Shown piece after piece: positions 16,748 to 25,955 of a stretch of DNA of 38,132 nucleotides (position 1 is the stretch's first letter; each line of letters starts with the position of its first letter). Made by a program: the position numbers and the translations under genes. This stretch comes from DAOTVX01 sp034436015. GTDB taxonomy: Bacteria; Chloroflexota; Anaerolineae; Anaerolineales; Villigracilaceae. A model generated the notes under the pieces. It made no database searches. It saw nothing but the letters and a program-made list of their open reading frames with translations, and was not told the origin of the DNA. The DNA lies in assembly GCA_034436015.1 (NCBI GenBank), contig DAOTWG010000036.1, positions 1 to 38,132 of the forward strand, in the 5' to 3' direction.

Positions 16748-17860
16748 CTACGGTTTAGCCTGTTCGTAGATTCGCCAGAATTCTCGAGTGAACTGCTCGC
16801 CAAGAGCGCAATTGCGGAGGACCAGCACGTTTTCGTCGTTCTTCTCCTCGGCGCTACGGCTGAAGTTGTAGGAGCCGGCGATCACGATACAACCATCGAG
16901 AAGGATCACCTTATGGTGCATCAGGCCTTCATTGCCATCCAAGCGTACATCCAGCCCCTCTTGCAGGAAAGCATCGTATTCTGTGCCTTCGTTGGTCACG
17001 GCCTGTCCAGCATCCATGACGCCGGCCACCGTCACCCCGGCAGCCCCCTGGGCGCGTATGGCTTCGCCGAGAGCATTGGACGTGAACGAATATGCCAGGA
17101 AGTAGATCGTGTCATGAGCGTTCCGAATCAGGTGTTCAAGACGTTCCGCGACGCCATCCTCTGGAGCAAAGTAGACCTCAACGGGAACGCTGTTCACGAA
17201 GAACGCAGGATAGGGTGTATTAGCCAGGCTATCCGGGCCAAAACGATGGGCAAGGAACATCTCCTCAAATTCGGCAAGGTAATTGGCGGCCGCCTTCTGC
17301 GAACGCAGGTGAAGCAGGTTGTTGTTGTCGCGATAAAAGCCGCCTACCGTAAAATTCCCCGAGCCGACCCAGACCTCAGAACGATCCACAATGATAAATT
17401 TATGATGCATAAGCCCCTTGCCCCAGTCGCTCTCGACAGGAATGCCGGCGGCAACAAGTTGTTGAATCTCCGCACCATCCAGGCTGTCGCGTTCGATGAC
17501 CATGCGGACACGCACGCCGCGCCTCCAAGCGCGCAGCAAGGCGTCGCGGATAGACCACAAATTGAGGTCGTAGGCCGCCACATCCAGGGCGAGGCGCGCG
17601 CGATCGATAGCAGCCACCAGGGCCTCGTCTGGCCCGCCCTCGTAATAGGCTGCCCCCGGCGCGGCAGGATCGGTGAAGTGCACATCCAGCCAGGATGGCA
17701 ACGCAGAGGCAGTCAGCATGTCTCCCGCGGGGGTGCTCATGACCGGCGTCGGCGAAACGGTGACGGCCAGATTCAGACGCTCACAGGCCAGAGCCACTGC
17801 ACAACCGAGAAGCAATCCTACCACGCGCAATCGACGAGAGGAAAAAGAAAGGGAAGGCAT
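16748..17860 (-). CDS. Secreted/lipid-anchored phospholipase-D-like protein
   Basis: This 370-residue protein has two HKD motifs, H152-x-K154-x4-D159 and H315-x-K317-x4-D322, each followed by the typical 'GSGNF' or 'GSYNF' block. Two such motifs form one active site that works through a phospho-histidine intermediate on phosphodiesters. The N-terminus has two Arg, a hydrophobic stretch and Cys26 in 'AVALAC', a lipobox-like but imperfect export signal, so it probably acts outside the cytoplasm. Substrates could be phospholipids, nucleic acids or others. No Shine-Dalgarno is visible before the ATG; a hairpin ends 13 nt upstream. Confidence 0.9.
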   Translation of the reverse strand: MPSLSFSSRRLRVVGLLLGCAVALACERLNLAVTVSPTPVMSTPAGDMLTASALPSWLDVHFTDPAAPGAAYYEGGPDEALVAAIDRARLALDVAAYDLNLWSIRDALLRAWRRGVRVRMVIERDSLDGAEIQQLVAAGIPVESDWGKGLMHHKFIIVDRSEVWVGSGNFTVGGFYRDNNNLLHLRSQKAAANYLAEFEEMFLAHRFGPDSLANTPYPAFFVNSVPVEVYFAPEDGVAERLEHLIRNAHDTIYFLAYSFTSNALGEAIRAQGAAGVTVAGVMDAGQAVTNEGTEYDAFLQEGLDVRLDGNEGLMHHKVILLDGCIVIAGSYNFSRSAEEKNDENVLVLRNCALGEQFTREFWRIYEQAKP

Positions 17861-17873
17861 AGGAAAACAGGAA

Positions 17874-17895
17874 ACAGGCAGGTTGGCCTGCCTGT
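17874..17895 (-). terminator. Hairpin between the small membrane protein and PLD genes
   Basis: A perfect 9-bp stem (ACAGGCAGG with CCTGCCTGT) has a 4-nt loop. On the minus strand a T-rich stretch (ttcctgttttcc) follows, directly before the PLD start codon. It probably terminates or attenuates read-through from the upstream gene at 18003-18317. Confidence 0.5.
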
Positions 17896-17931
17896 CTTCT
17901 TCGTCCGAGAACGGGCCTCAAAGGGGTGCGT

Positions 17932-17951
17932 GAGGAAACGCTCGTTTCCTC
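17932..17951. repeat. Perfect 8-bp hairpin in the same gap
   Basis: GAGGAAAC and GTTTCCTC pair with a 4-nt loop. No T-run follows on either strand, so it is not a standard terminator by itself. It sits 37 nt from the first hairpin, within the 142-nt gap after the small membrane protein gene. Confidence 0.45.
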
Positions 17952-18002
17952 CAGCAAAGGGAAACGATGCAGAGACAAGCACCGTTCAGGTGAACCGGCA
18001 AA

Positions 18003-18317
18003 TCAGGAGGCCGGCGGAATCGGCTCCTGTGGGATTGCCTCCGGGCTTTCCACTTTCGGTTTCTTCTTGCGCAACAGAACAATAGGGACGACAATGCCGA
18101 CCACGATCCCGACAACTGCAAGACACAAGGCAATATAGCCCGACCAGTCCGGCACTTGGTCATATGTATCCCAAACGTTAGCGGCGAGGATGATTCCGCC
18201 CGGGCAAAGCAAACACAGGCCGGTCAGGCCACATAGGACAATCGCCGCGATCGCGCCGATAACAGCACCGGTGCGCTTTTCCTCTTTGACTGGAGTTTCA
18301 GAAAGGGACGTTTCCAT
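18003..18317 (-). CDS. Small two-helix membrane protein, function unknown
   Basis: This 104-residue protein has a charged N-terminus, a Gly/Cys-rich hydrophobic helix (about 16-46) and a second helix (about 60-82). It ends in a basic patch (RKKKPK) and an acidic/Pro-rich tail. I do not recognise the family. Coding is supported by AAAGGAGG 6 nt before the ATG and by a promoter-like pair upstream. It lies between pheT and the PLD gene on the same strand but appears separately transcribed. Confidence 0.7.
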   Translation of the reverse strand: METSLSETPVKEEKRTGAVIGAIAAIVLCGLTGLCLLCPGGIILAANVWDTYDQVPDWSGYIALCLAVVGIVVGIVVPIVLLRKKKPKVESPEAIPQEPIPPAS

Positions 18318-18339
18318 GAGGGCCTCCTTTTGTAATTTC

Positions 18340-18368
18340 AGTATACAGGGTTAGGGCCAACCGCGCAA
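18340..18368 (-). promoter_or_regulatory. Promoter of the small membrane protein gene
   Basis: On the minus strand TTGCGC (18363-18368), a 17-nt spacer and TATACT (18340-18345) precede the start codon at 18317 by 22 nt. It lies in the short gap just after the pheT stop. Confidence 0.6.
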
Positions 18369-18373
18369 GCGGA

Positions 18374-20947
18374 CTAGCGACGCAGCGAAGCGCCGAATTC
18401 CTGCTCAAGACGGCGGACAATACGCGCGCGAATGGCTGCCACGTCTTGATCACTCAGGGTCTTGTCGGCAGTCTGATAGGTGATGCGGTACGCTAGACTC
18501 TTCTTGCCGGCGCCGATTTTCTCGCCGCGATAGACATCAAACAGACGCACATCGGCCACTACCTGGCCGCCGGCCAGGCGGATGAGCTCCGCAACGCGCG
18601 CAGCAGGCAAACTCTCCTCAACCACTACCGCCAGGTCTTCCAGCACCGGTGGGAACTCCGGCACAGGAACGATTTCATAAATGGGAGGAACGACGTCGAG
18701 CAGGGCGCGCAGGTCGAGGTCGGCGGCCAGAATCGGCGTATCCTTGCAGGTCACCGGCCAGTCGTAGCGCTCCTTGATTTGCGGATGCAATTCACCGAAG
18801 AAACCGAGTTCGCGGCCGTGACACTGCATGCGCGCACATTTGCCAGGGTGGAACGTTGGATGTTCCGCCGGCTCGTAGCGAAGAGGCGGCAAATGCAGCC
18901 CATCGAACAGTCCCTCAAGAACGCCCTTCAAGTCGTAGAAATCCATGGGACTCTCCTCCGCCCCTTGCCAGGCAGGGAGCATACGCGGGCCGGCCAGGAC
19001 AATGGCCAGGCGCGGCGACTCGTCGGGTAAGTCGGTTTCGTCAGTCGGAAGAAAAACCGGGCCAATTTCAAACAACGCCAGGCGCTGCCGCAAGCGCGCA
19101 TTGCGCTCGGCATTCTCCAACACACTGGCCAGAACGCTGCGACGCAACACCACTTTGTCACTAGAAATCGGGTTCAACAGGCGGACGTAAGGTCCACTCT
19201 TTCCTTCGCCAACAAGCAGACAACGCGCCTCACGCTCCGGCGTGGTAAGACGATAATTGACGACTTCTTGCAACCCTTGTGCGACCAGCACGTCGCGCAG
19301 ACGTTCCTCTGTTTCCAGCGCCGGATCGCCAATTTGCGGCGGCAATTCGTCAGCCAGACGCGTCTCTGGGATATTTTCATACCCATACATCCGGGCGATC
19401 TCTTCGATGAGGTCGGCCTTGCCGGTAGTTCCCTCGCCAATGTCAAGGCGATGATCGGGACAGGTCACCAGGACTTGCATCTCATCGCCCGCGTTCCGAA
19501 TCTCACAGTGGAATTCAAGACGGGTCAACAGCTCCACAATCTGTTGCGCGGAAAGTTCAAGGCCGAGCCAACGTTGTACATCCCTAGGGGAGATCGTAAC
19601 CACGGGAGTTTTCGGCGGGAGAGGATAGTTATCTACGAGGGCCGGGGCAATCTCTCCACCTGCCCACTGCGCCATCAGAGTCAGCGCACGTCGCACGCCG
19701 CGTTCCGCCATGGCCGGGTGGACACCGCGCGAGAAGCGGTACGAGGCTTCCGAGATCAGGTTGTGAGCTTTGGCAGTCTTACGAATGTTGATGTAATTCC
19801 AGCTTGCGCCCTCGATCAGAACATTGACCGTCTGCGAACTGACCTCGGACTCCGCGCCGCCCATGACGCCGGCGATAGAAAGCGGGCCGGCGGTATCGCA
19901 GACCAAGACCGTGCTTTCCTCAAAGGCGCGCTCTACACCATCCAGCGTGACCAGGGTCTCTCCGGGGCGCGCCGTGCGAGTGATGATCTTGACCGGCGCC
20001 TTACCGGCGCGGCGGAGCAACACGTCGTAGTCGAAGGCATGGAGGGGCTCCCCTAGTTCGAGCATGACATAGTTGGTCGCGTCCACAATGTTGTTGATGG
20101 GGCGCATCCCCGCTAACTTTAGCCGCAACTGGACTTTGTAGGGGCTAGGAGCAATAACCACCTGGCGAATCAGCCCGAGCAGGAAGCGGGGGTTGAGTTC
20201 AGGGTTGGTGATTTCGATGGTCGCGAAATCGCCGGCCGGCAACAACGGCAAGCCTATGGCTGCATGTTGTTCGTCCCAGGCCCAGCAAAGAGGTTTGCCC
20301 GTCAACGCGGCGACCTCGCGCGCGACGCCTAGAATGCTGGCGCAACGCGCGGTACTAGGCAGGATGGCAATGTCGAGCACGGCGTCCCCAATGTATTCGG
20401 CCAGCGGCGCGCCGGTCGGTGCATCCGCGTCGAAGAGAATGATCCCCTCATGGTCATCGGAAATGCCCAGTTCTTTTTCCGAGCAGGCCATAGAATATGA
20501 TTCGACGCCGCGAATACGGGCGCGCTTGAGCGTGGTCAACACCTGACCCGGCTGATGACCATCGTAAATCTGAGCGCCCTCTTTGGCATAAGCAACTTTG
20601 AGCGGCTGTGGGAGAGGGCCGCGCCCTTCGTATTCGAACAGATTGGGCGCGCCGGTCAAGACAATGTGCTCCTCCTGACCGTCATAGAGGCGACATAACA
20701 CCAGCCGGTCGGCGTTGGGATGAGGCATGACCTCGCGTATCTCGCCGACGACGATTTTCTCGCGGTCCCAGGTCAAGCCGCTGATCTTGATGTTGACGCG
20801 TTGCCTCTCCGCCTCGTCCGGCATGGGCAAGCCCACATACCGAATCTCTTCCACCTCCAGACCGGCCATCGTCAGACGATAGGCCAGTTCGGGCAGAGGC
20901 AGATCAACTTCCACAAAATCTCTCAACCAGGAAAGAGGAACTTTCAT
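18374..20947 (-). CDS. pheT: Phenylalanine--tRNA ligase beta subunit
   Basis: This 857-residue beta subunit of the alpha2-beta2 enzyme charges tRNA-Phe and edits mis-charged Tyr. Domains in order are an N-terminal segment 'MKVPLSWLRDFVEV', a tRNA-binding OB domain (about 45-155, 'PHPNADRLVLCRLYDG') and the B3/B4 editing region (about 210-400). A B5 domain (about 415-500), a synthetase-like core and a C-terminal anticodon-binding FDX-ACB domain (about 765-857, 'FPPVLEDLAVVVEE') follow. Slightly longer than the usual 790-830 residues. It starts 23 nt after pheS and shares its T-box-controlled transcript. Confidence 0.97.
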   Translation of the reverse strand: MKVPLSWLRDFVEVDLPLPELAYRLTMAGLEVEEIRYVGLPMPDEAERQRVNIKISGLTWDREKIVVGEIREVMPHPNADRLVLCRLYDGQEEHIVLTGAPNLFEYEGRGPLPQPLKVAYAKEGAQIYDGHQPGQVLTTLKRARIRGVESYSMACSEKELGISDDHEGIILFDADAPTGAPLAEYIGDAVLDIAILPSTARCASILGVAREVAALTGKPLCWAWDEQHAAIGLPLLPAGDFATIEITNPELNPRFLLGLIRQVVIAPSPYKVQLRLKLAGMRPINNIVDATNYVMLELGEPLHAFDYDVLLRRAGKAPVKIITRTARPGETLVTLDGVERAFEESTVLVCDTAGPLSIAGVMGGAESEVSSQTVNVLIEGASWNYINIRKTAKAHNLISEASYRFSRGVHPAMAERGVRRALTLMAQWAGGEIAPALVDNYPLPPKTPVVTISPRDVQRWLGLELSAQQIVELLTRLEFHCEIRNAGDEMQVLVTCPDHRLDIGEGTTGKADLIEEIARMYGYENIPETRLADELPPQIGDPALETEERLRDVLVAQGLQEVVNYRLTTPEREARCLLVGEGKSGPYVRLLNPISSDKVVLRRSVLASVLENAERNARLRQRLALFEIGPVFLPTDETDLPDESPRLAIVLAGPRMLPAWQGAEESPMDFYDLKGVLEGLFDGLHLPPLRYEPAEHPTFHPGKCARMQCHGRELGFFGELHPQIKERYDWPVTCKDTPILAADLDLRALLDVVPPIYEIVPVPEFPPVLEDLAVVVEESLPAARVAELIRLAGGQVVADVRLFDVYRGEKIGAGKKSLAYRITYQTADKTLSDQDVAAIRARIVRRLEQEFGASLRR

Positions 20948-20970
20948 GAGAGCCTCCGAAAGAGGGACGT

Positions 20971-22029
20971 TTAGAATTGCTCCAGGAATCGCAAATCGTT
21001 CTGATAGAAGTAGCGAATATCCTCAATGCGATGACGCAACATGACCATACGTTGGGGGCCAAGGCCGAAGGCGAAACCGGTATAGCGTTCGGGATCGTAA
21101 CCGCCGTTGCGCAGGACAACCGGATGCACCATGCCGCACCCGCCGATTTCTAACCAGCCGCTTCCCTTACACACGCCGCAGCCGCCGCCCCTGCACAGGA
21201 AGCATTCCACATCAAACTCTGCACTCGGCTCGGTAAAGGGGAAATAGGAAGCGCGAAAACGCGTGCGCGTATTCTGCCCGAAGACGCGACGGGCAAAATC
21301 GGCCAGTGTACCCTTGAGATCGCCAAAGGTGACGTTGCGCCCAACGGCCAGCCCCTCGATTTGCTCGAACTGCGTCTCGTGGCGTGTGGTCACCTGCTCA
21401 TAACGGTAACACATGCCCGGCAGGACAATGCGCACCGGCGGCGGATCGGCAGGGTTCATCGCCGCAAAGTAACGCATCGCATGTAACTGGCCGGGCGAGG
21501 TATGGGTACGCAACAGGATGGGATTATCGCCGCGTCCCTCGGCGTCCACAAAGTACGTATCCTGCATATCGCGCGCCGGATGACCCGGCGGAAAGTTAAG
21601 CAGCTGGTAGTTATATTCGTCGGTTTCCACCTCGCGCGAACGAAAGACCTGAAATCCCATCTCGCCAAAGACGCGGCACAGTTCACGTAGGATCTGTGTA
21701 TCGGGGTGGAGCCGGCCAAGAGGGATGCGACGGCCGGGTAGAGTCACGTCTAGCCGCTCCCGCTCAAGAGCACGTCGGAGCGCGGCCTCTCGCAGAACCT
21801 CGCTCTTGCCATGGAAGGCAGCCTCGAGAGCTTTCTTGACCTCGTTGGCGCGTTTTCCTACCAGCGGACGTTGTTCCCGATCCAGTTTCCCTAATTCATC
21901 GAAAATACGCATCAACGCCGAGCGGCGGCCGAGATAGGTCACCCGCCAGGCCTCCAAAGCGATTTCGTCTTGCACAGCGTTCAGGGCCTGCAGGGCGTCT
22001 TGCTCCATCTGCGTCAGTTGTTCGAGCAT
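20971..22029 (-). CDS. pheS: Phenylalanine--tRNA ligase alpha subunit
   Basis: This 352-residue class II synthetase subunit forms Phe-AMP and charges tRNA-Phe. It has an N-terminal coiled coil (about 1-85), the core beginning 'PGRRIPLGRLHPDTQI', and motif 2 with 'YRYEQVTTRHETQFEQIEG'. A Cys-rich stretch (CFLCRGGGCGVCKGSG) and motif 3 'FAFGLGPQRMVMLRHRI' follow. Motif 3 carries Gln where most PheS proteins have Glu before the invariant Arg. The start has GGAGG 5 nt upstream. Expression is controlled by the T-box leader 48 nt upstream. Confidence 0.97.
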   Translation of the reverse strand: MLEQLTQMEQDALQALNAVQDEIALEAWRVTYLGRRSALMRIFDELGKLDREQRPLVGKRANEVKKALEAAFHGKSEVLREAALRRALERERLDVTLPGRRIPLGRLHPDTQILRELCRVFGEMGFQVFRSREVETDEYNYQLLNFPPGHPARDMQDTYFVDAEGRGDNPILLRTHTSPGQLHAMRYFAAMNPADPPPVRIVLPGMCYRYEQVTTRHETQFEQIEGLAVGRNVTFGDLKGTLADFARRVFGQNTRTRFRASYFPFTEPSAEFDVECFLCRGGGCGVCKGSGWLEIGGCGMVHPVVLRNGGYDPERYTGFAFGLGPQRMVMLRHRIEDIRYFYQNDLRFLEQF

Positions 22030-22076
22030 GGCGCCTCCAACAATCCAAGTGAGTTTGAAATCAGACGATTCCTATC

Positions 22077-22372
22077 AAAAACTCCCGTCCCTATGGGACG
22101 GGAGGAAGTTCCCGCGGTACCACCCACATTAGCCGCGCCGATGGTTATCGGCAAAGGCTCGCTCTTCAGGGACGGCGAATCCCTGTCCCAGATAACGCCG
22201 GGATGGCGTCTCGAACTACTGGCCCGCAAGCAGACGTTCACCCGAGCGGCTCGAGAGGGAACTTCGGTCAGATTCCACTGAGCGCGGGTCTCAGTCTATG
22301 CCCAACGCCTTCCTGTCAGCTTCCACCGACTTACTTTCCTCTGTCATTGCCTTTGCAGGATATACCGTTGTC
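22077..22372 (-). promoter_or_regulatory. T-box riboswitch (Phe, UUC specifier) controlling pheST
   Basis: The minus-strand leader contains the T-box core GGGTGGTACCGCGGG (within 22111-22126), whose UGGU can pair with the ACCA end of uncharged tRNA. A terminator follows with a perfect 10-bp stem (22082-22091 with 22095-22104) and five T residues (22077-22081). Upstream, Stem I is recognisable: an AGTA motif (minus strand of 22332-22335) faces GAAGTTC, flanked by GTCGG/CTGAC and AGAGG/CCTCT pairings. This places a TTC codon (22259-22261) as specifier, matching tRNA-Phe. Uncharged tRNA-Phe should stabilise the antiterminator and raise pheST expression. The 515-nt gap between pheS and mfd is filled by this element and two divergent promoters. 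Confidence 0.95.
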
Positions 22373-22378
22373 GGGATT

Positions 22379-22406
22379 ATTATCGCCAGAATCGGCAGGG
22401 TGTCAA
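22379..22406 (-). promoter_or_regulatory. Promoter of the T-box/pheST transcript
   Basis: On the minus strand a perfect TTGACA (22401-22406), a 16-nt spacer and GATAAT (22379-22384). Predicted transcription start is near 22372, just before T-box Stem I. Confidence 0.85.
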
Positions 22407-22526
22407 GGGCAATACCTTCCCTCATAGCCTGCATGCCGAAACCCCTCTCCATGAGGAAATTGCAGCGATAACTCGTCTTAGTCGCCCTGCGGACAACGTT
22501 CGCGCGGAACACTCCCCCAATGGGTT

Positions 22527-22532
22527 TATAAT
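22527..22532 (+). promoter_or_regulatory. -10 element for mfd, short leader
   Basis: A perfect TATAAT ends 12 nt before the mfd ATG at 22545, giving a predicted leader of about 5 nt. The -35 region is weak. Only an AGG triplet precedes the start codon. Confidence 0.5.
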
Positions 22533-22544
22533 GTAAGGTCTGCC

Positions 22545-25500
22545 ATGTTCCTGCTCGAACGAATTGCTTCTTTACCCGCTTTCCGGGATGTGTTGGAGGC
22601 TTGCCGCAACGGTCGGCGGATTCCAGGCCTCGGTCTGCCGCGCCCGGCGCGCCTTCCCGTGTTGGCCGCCCTGCACGCGGCGCTGGGGAATCCTGTGCTC
22701 TTCATCGTGGATCGCGCCGACCATGCACTACAACTACACGATGAACTGGCCTTCTGGGTATCTTCGGATTGTCGCTATCTTTTCTCCGAGCCGGCTCCGC
22801 TCTTTTACGAGGATGCTGTCTGGGGCAACGTCACAAGACAGCAGCGGTTACAGGCATTGATGGCCCTGGCCGGCTATCACCTCCCAGGAACGGCAAAACC
22901 AACGGCGCCGCCGGTTGTTGTTACCTCGGCCCGCGCGCTGATGACGCGCACCATGCCGCGCCGCGATTTCCTCCAGGCCAGCCGGCGTTTGCAGCCCGGG
23001 CAAAACTTTCCTCTAACCTCCCTGTTGGAACATTGCCTGAAGTTAGGGTACCAACCGGTAGACACCGTGTTGGAAGCAGGGCAAATTGCCCACCGCGGCG
23101 GTCTCCTCGACGTCTGGCCACCAGCCGAGCCCGGACCAGCGCGTCTGGAGTTCTTCGGCGAAGAAATCGAAACCCTACGTCGTTTCGACCCGGCCTCGCA
23201 ACGCACGGTAGAGCAACTTGACTCCATCCTGATTACTCCGGCGCGGGAGTACCTCCTGCCGCAAACCAGGCAAGGCCTGCCGGAACAACTCTCCGAGTTT
23301 CACATTCCTCTGCTCTATCCCCTCTCCTCCTGTTTATTGGATTATCTGCCCCAAGGAGCGCTGGTGTTGCTCGACGATTTCAGCCTGCTGGAAAGCACGG
23401 TCGCCGAGATAGAAGAGCAAGCAGTGCGGCTGCGCGCCGAATCCATCGCCGAAGGGACATTGCCGGAGAATTATCCGATTCCCTACTTCTCCTGGAGTGA
23501 ATTGCTCGACTCGTTGAATCAGCACTTCGCGCTCGAATTAGGATATTCCACCGCACTGGCAACCCCGACCGGCGAGCCTGCCCCTTCCCCACTGGCCAGC
23601 TGCTTCGGCACGCTCGAACGCTTCGGCGGACGACTGAAGCCGTTCCTGGACTATCTGGACGGCCTGCGCGAAACGAGCGAGGCGGTCGTGATCGCTTCGC
23701 GTCAGGCCTCACGCCTCGAAGAACTCTGGGGCGAGCAGAAGAGAGGAGAAACAACCCGCCGCGCACCGCAATTCCTGGAGGCCTCGCTCTCCGGCGGCTG
23801 GACTCTGCAGGACGGTTCCTCGCCGCCCATCTACCTCATCACCGATTCAGAAATCTTCGGCTGGGAGAGACCGCAACCCCGCCAACGCCCTGCCATGGCC
23901 GTCGAGATGCCCGAGGCCGTGTATGCCGACTTGCGGCCAGGGGATTGGGTCGTCCACGTGGACCATGGAATCGGCCGATTCCTCGGCTTGGTACAACGCA
24001 CACTGGAAGGGTACACGCGCGAGTATCTGTGCGTCGAGTACAAGAACGGCGACCAGATTTACGTGCCCGTGCACCAGGCCGACCGTCTGACGCGCTACGT
24101 CGGCCCCGATTCCTCGCCGCCTGCCTTAGCCAGCTTGGGAAACCAGGAATGGCCGGAGGCGCGCCGACGGGCGCGCGCCGCGGCGCAGGAGGTCGCGGCA
24201 GAACTGCTCGACCTGTACGCCCGCCGTCAACTGGCGGAAGGGTTCGCCTTCGACCCCGATACCCCTTGGCAGAGTGAACTGGAATCCTCCTTCCCCTACA
24301 TGGAGACGGAGGACCAGATCAAAGCGCTGGCGGAAATCAAGCAGGATATGGAATCGCCGCGCCCTATGGATCGCCTGCTGTGCGGCGATGTCGGCTACGG
24401 GAAGACCGAAGTGGCATTGCGCGCCGCCTTCAAGGCCGTGATGAGCGGCAAACAGGCGGCCGTGCTTGTGCCTACCACGATCCTGGCGCAACAGCACTAC
24501 GATACCTTCCGGCATCGCCTGGCAGCCTTCCCGGTCACCGTGGAAATGCTCTCTCGTTTCCGCACTCCGCGCGAGCAGGAACAGATTCTCTACGGGCTGG
24601 CGGTCGGCGCGATAGACATCGTCATCGGCACGCACCGTCTCATTCAACCGGACGTACAATTCCACGACCTCGGCCTGGTCATCATTGATGAAGAGCAACG
24701 CTTCGGCGTGACCCATAAGGAATTTCTAAAGAAATTGCGTACCGAAGTGGACGTCTTGACCCTCACGGCCACGCCGATTCCGCGCACCCTCTACATGGCG
24801 CTCACAGGCGTACGCGATATTTCCAGGCTGAACACCCCACCGGAAGAACGCCTGCCGGTCGTCACACACATCGGCCCCTACTCGCCAAAACTGGTGCGTC
24901 AGGCAATCTTGCGCGAACTGGAGCGCGGCGGTCAGGTTTTCTTCGTCCACAACCGGGTTCAAACAATCCACGCGATGCGCATGCATCTGGAGAAACTGGT
25001 GCCCGAAGCGCGTATCGCGATTGCACATGGGCAAATGCCCGAACAGGAACTCGCCCAGGTCATGCGTCGCTTCACCGCCGGCAAGGTAGATGTGTTGCTG
25101 GCGACCTCGATCATCGAATCGGGTTTGGACATTCCCAACGCGAATACGCTGATTGTGGATCGAGCAGATACCTTCGGCCTGGCGCAACTCTACCAGTTGC
25201 GCGGTCGCGTTGGACGCGGCGCGATGCGCGCCTACGCCTACTTTTTCCGTCATCGGAAACGGACGCCCACACCGGAAGGTCAGGAACGCCTGGAAATCCT
25301 AGCCGAACATGCCCAGCTTGGGGCCGGTTTTTCGATTGCCCTACGCGACCTGGAAATGCGCGGCGCCGGCGAATTGCTCGGCGCCCGGCAATCTGGCCAT
25401 ATCGCGGCAGTCGGCTTCCACCTGTACACCCGTCTTTTGGCCGCGGCGGTGCGCCACCTGCGACGGGCGCGAGGCCTGCCCGAACCTCCACAAGACGCCA

Positions 25501-25955
25501 CCCTGCTGAACACAGGCGACGGCCTGCCGGTCAACGTAGAACTCCCGTTGCCAAGCGGCATTCCCGAAACGTACGTGCCGGAGGCAAACCTACGCCTGCG
25601 CCTCTACCGCCGCCTGGCCGACCTGACCGATGAGGCCGCGCTCGACGCCCTGGCCGAGGAATTCGTTGACCGATTTGGCCCACTGCCGGAGATGGTCGTC
25701 AACCTGTTCTACCAGCTGCGGGTCAAGATGCGCGCGGAACGCGCCGGCTTGGCCTCGGTCAGCGTGGAGGGAGGGCAAATCGTGTTACGTTACCCCGCGC
25801 CGCCGGAAGGCGCGCCGGCGCCTCGCCTCCCAGACCTGGCACCCGACATACGCGGCGGAAAGAACGCCTATTGGTGCACGTTCGGCAAAGCCGCCAACTG
25901 GCGCGAACGTCTGCTCGAGGCGCTCGAACGCTGTGCTTCGCTCCCTCGCCTTTGA
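22545..25955 (+). CDS. mfd: Transcription-repair coupling factor
   Basis: This 1136-residue SF2 DNA translocase removes RNA polymerase stalled at lesions and recruits UvrA. The N-terminal UvrB-like region is followed by the RNA-polymerase-interacting CarD-like domain (about 460-525, 'GDWVVHVDHGIGRFLGL'). The motor has Walker A G614-D-V-G-Y-G-K620-T, the DEEQ box (715-718), 'LTATPIPRTLYMALTGVRD' and motif V/VI 'ATSIIESGLDIPNANTLI' with 'QLYQLRGRVGR'. The TRCF C-terminal domain follows. Length is normal. Its stop codon overlaps the -35 of the coaE promoter, and it is divergent from pheST. Confidence 0.97.
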   Translation: MFLLERIASLPAFRDVLEACRNGRRIPGLGLPRPARLPVLAALHAALGNPVLFIVDRADHALQLHDELAFWVSSDCRYLFSEPAPLFYEDAVWGNVTRQQRLQALMALAGYHLPGTAKPTAPPVVVTSARALMTRTMPRRDFLQASRRLQPGQNFPLTSLLEHCLKLGYQPVDTVLEAGQIAHRGGLLDVWPPAEPGPARLEFFGEEIETLRRFDPASQRTVEQLDSILITPAREYLLPQTRQGLPEQLSEFHIPLLYPLSSCLLDYLPQGALVLLDDFSLLESTVAEIEEQAVRLRAESIAEGTLPENYPIPYFSWSELLDSLNQHFALELGYSTALATPTGEPAPSPLASCFGTLERFGGRLKPFLDYLDGLRETSEAVVIASRQASRLEELWGEQKRGETTRRAPQFLEASLSGGWTLQDGSSPPIYLITDSEIFGWERPQPRQRPAMAVEMPEAVYADLRPGDWVVHVDHGIGRFLGLVQRTLEGYTREYLCVEYKNGDQIYVPVHQADRLTRYVGPDSSPPALASLGNQEWPEARRRARAAAQEVAAELLDLYARRQLAEGFAFDPDTPWQSELESSFPYMETEDQIKALAEIKQDMESPRPMDRLLCGDVGYGKTEVALRAAFKAVMSGKQAAVLVPTTILAQQHYDTFRHRLAAFPVTVEMLSRFRTPREQEQILYGLAVGAIDIVIGTHRLIQPDVQFHDLGLVIIDEEQRFGVTHKEFLKKLRTEVDVLTLTATPIPRTLYMALTGVRDISRLNTPPEERLPVVTHIGPYSPKLVRQAILRELERGGQVFFVHNRVQTIHAMRMHLEKLVPEARIAIAHGQMPEQELAQVMRRFTAGKVDVLLATSIIESGLDIPNANTLIVDRADTFGLAQLYQLRGRVGRGAMRAYAYFFRHRKRTPTPEGQERLEILAEHAQLGAGFSIALRDLEMRGAGELLGARQSGHIAAVGFHLYTRLLAAAVRHLRRARGLPEPPQDATLLNTGDGLPVNVELPLPSGIPETYVPEANLRLRLYRRLADLTDEAALDALAEEFVDRFGPLPEMVVNLFYQLRVKMRAERAGLASVSVEGGQIVLRYPAPPEGAPAPRLPDLAPDIRGGKNAYWCTFGKAANWRERLLEALERCASLPRL

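Noticed and set aside
16673..18085. Long plus-strand open frame (470 codons) opposite the PLD gene
   Set aside because: It is a shadow of the minus-strand PLD and small membrane protein genes in GC-rich DNA, crosses two hairpins and resembles no protein family.
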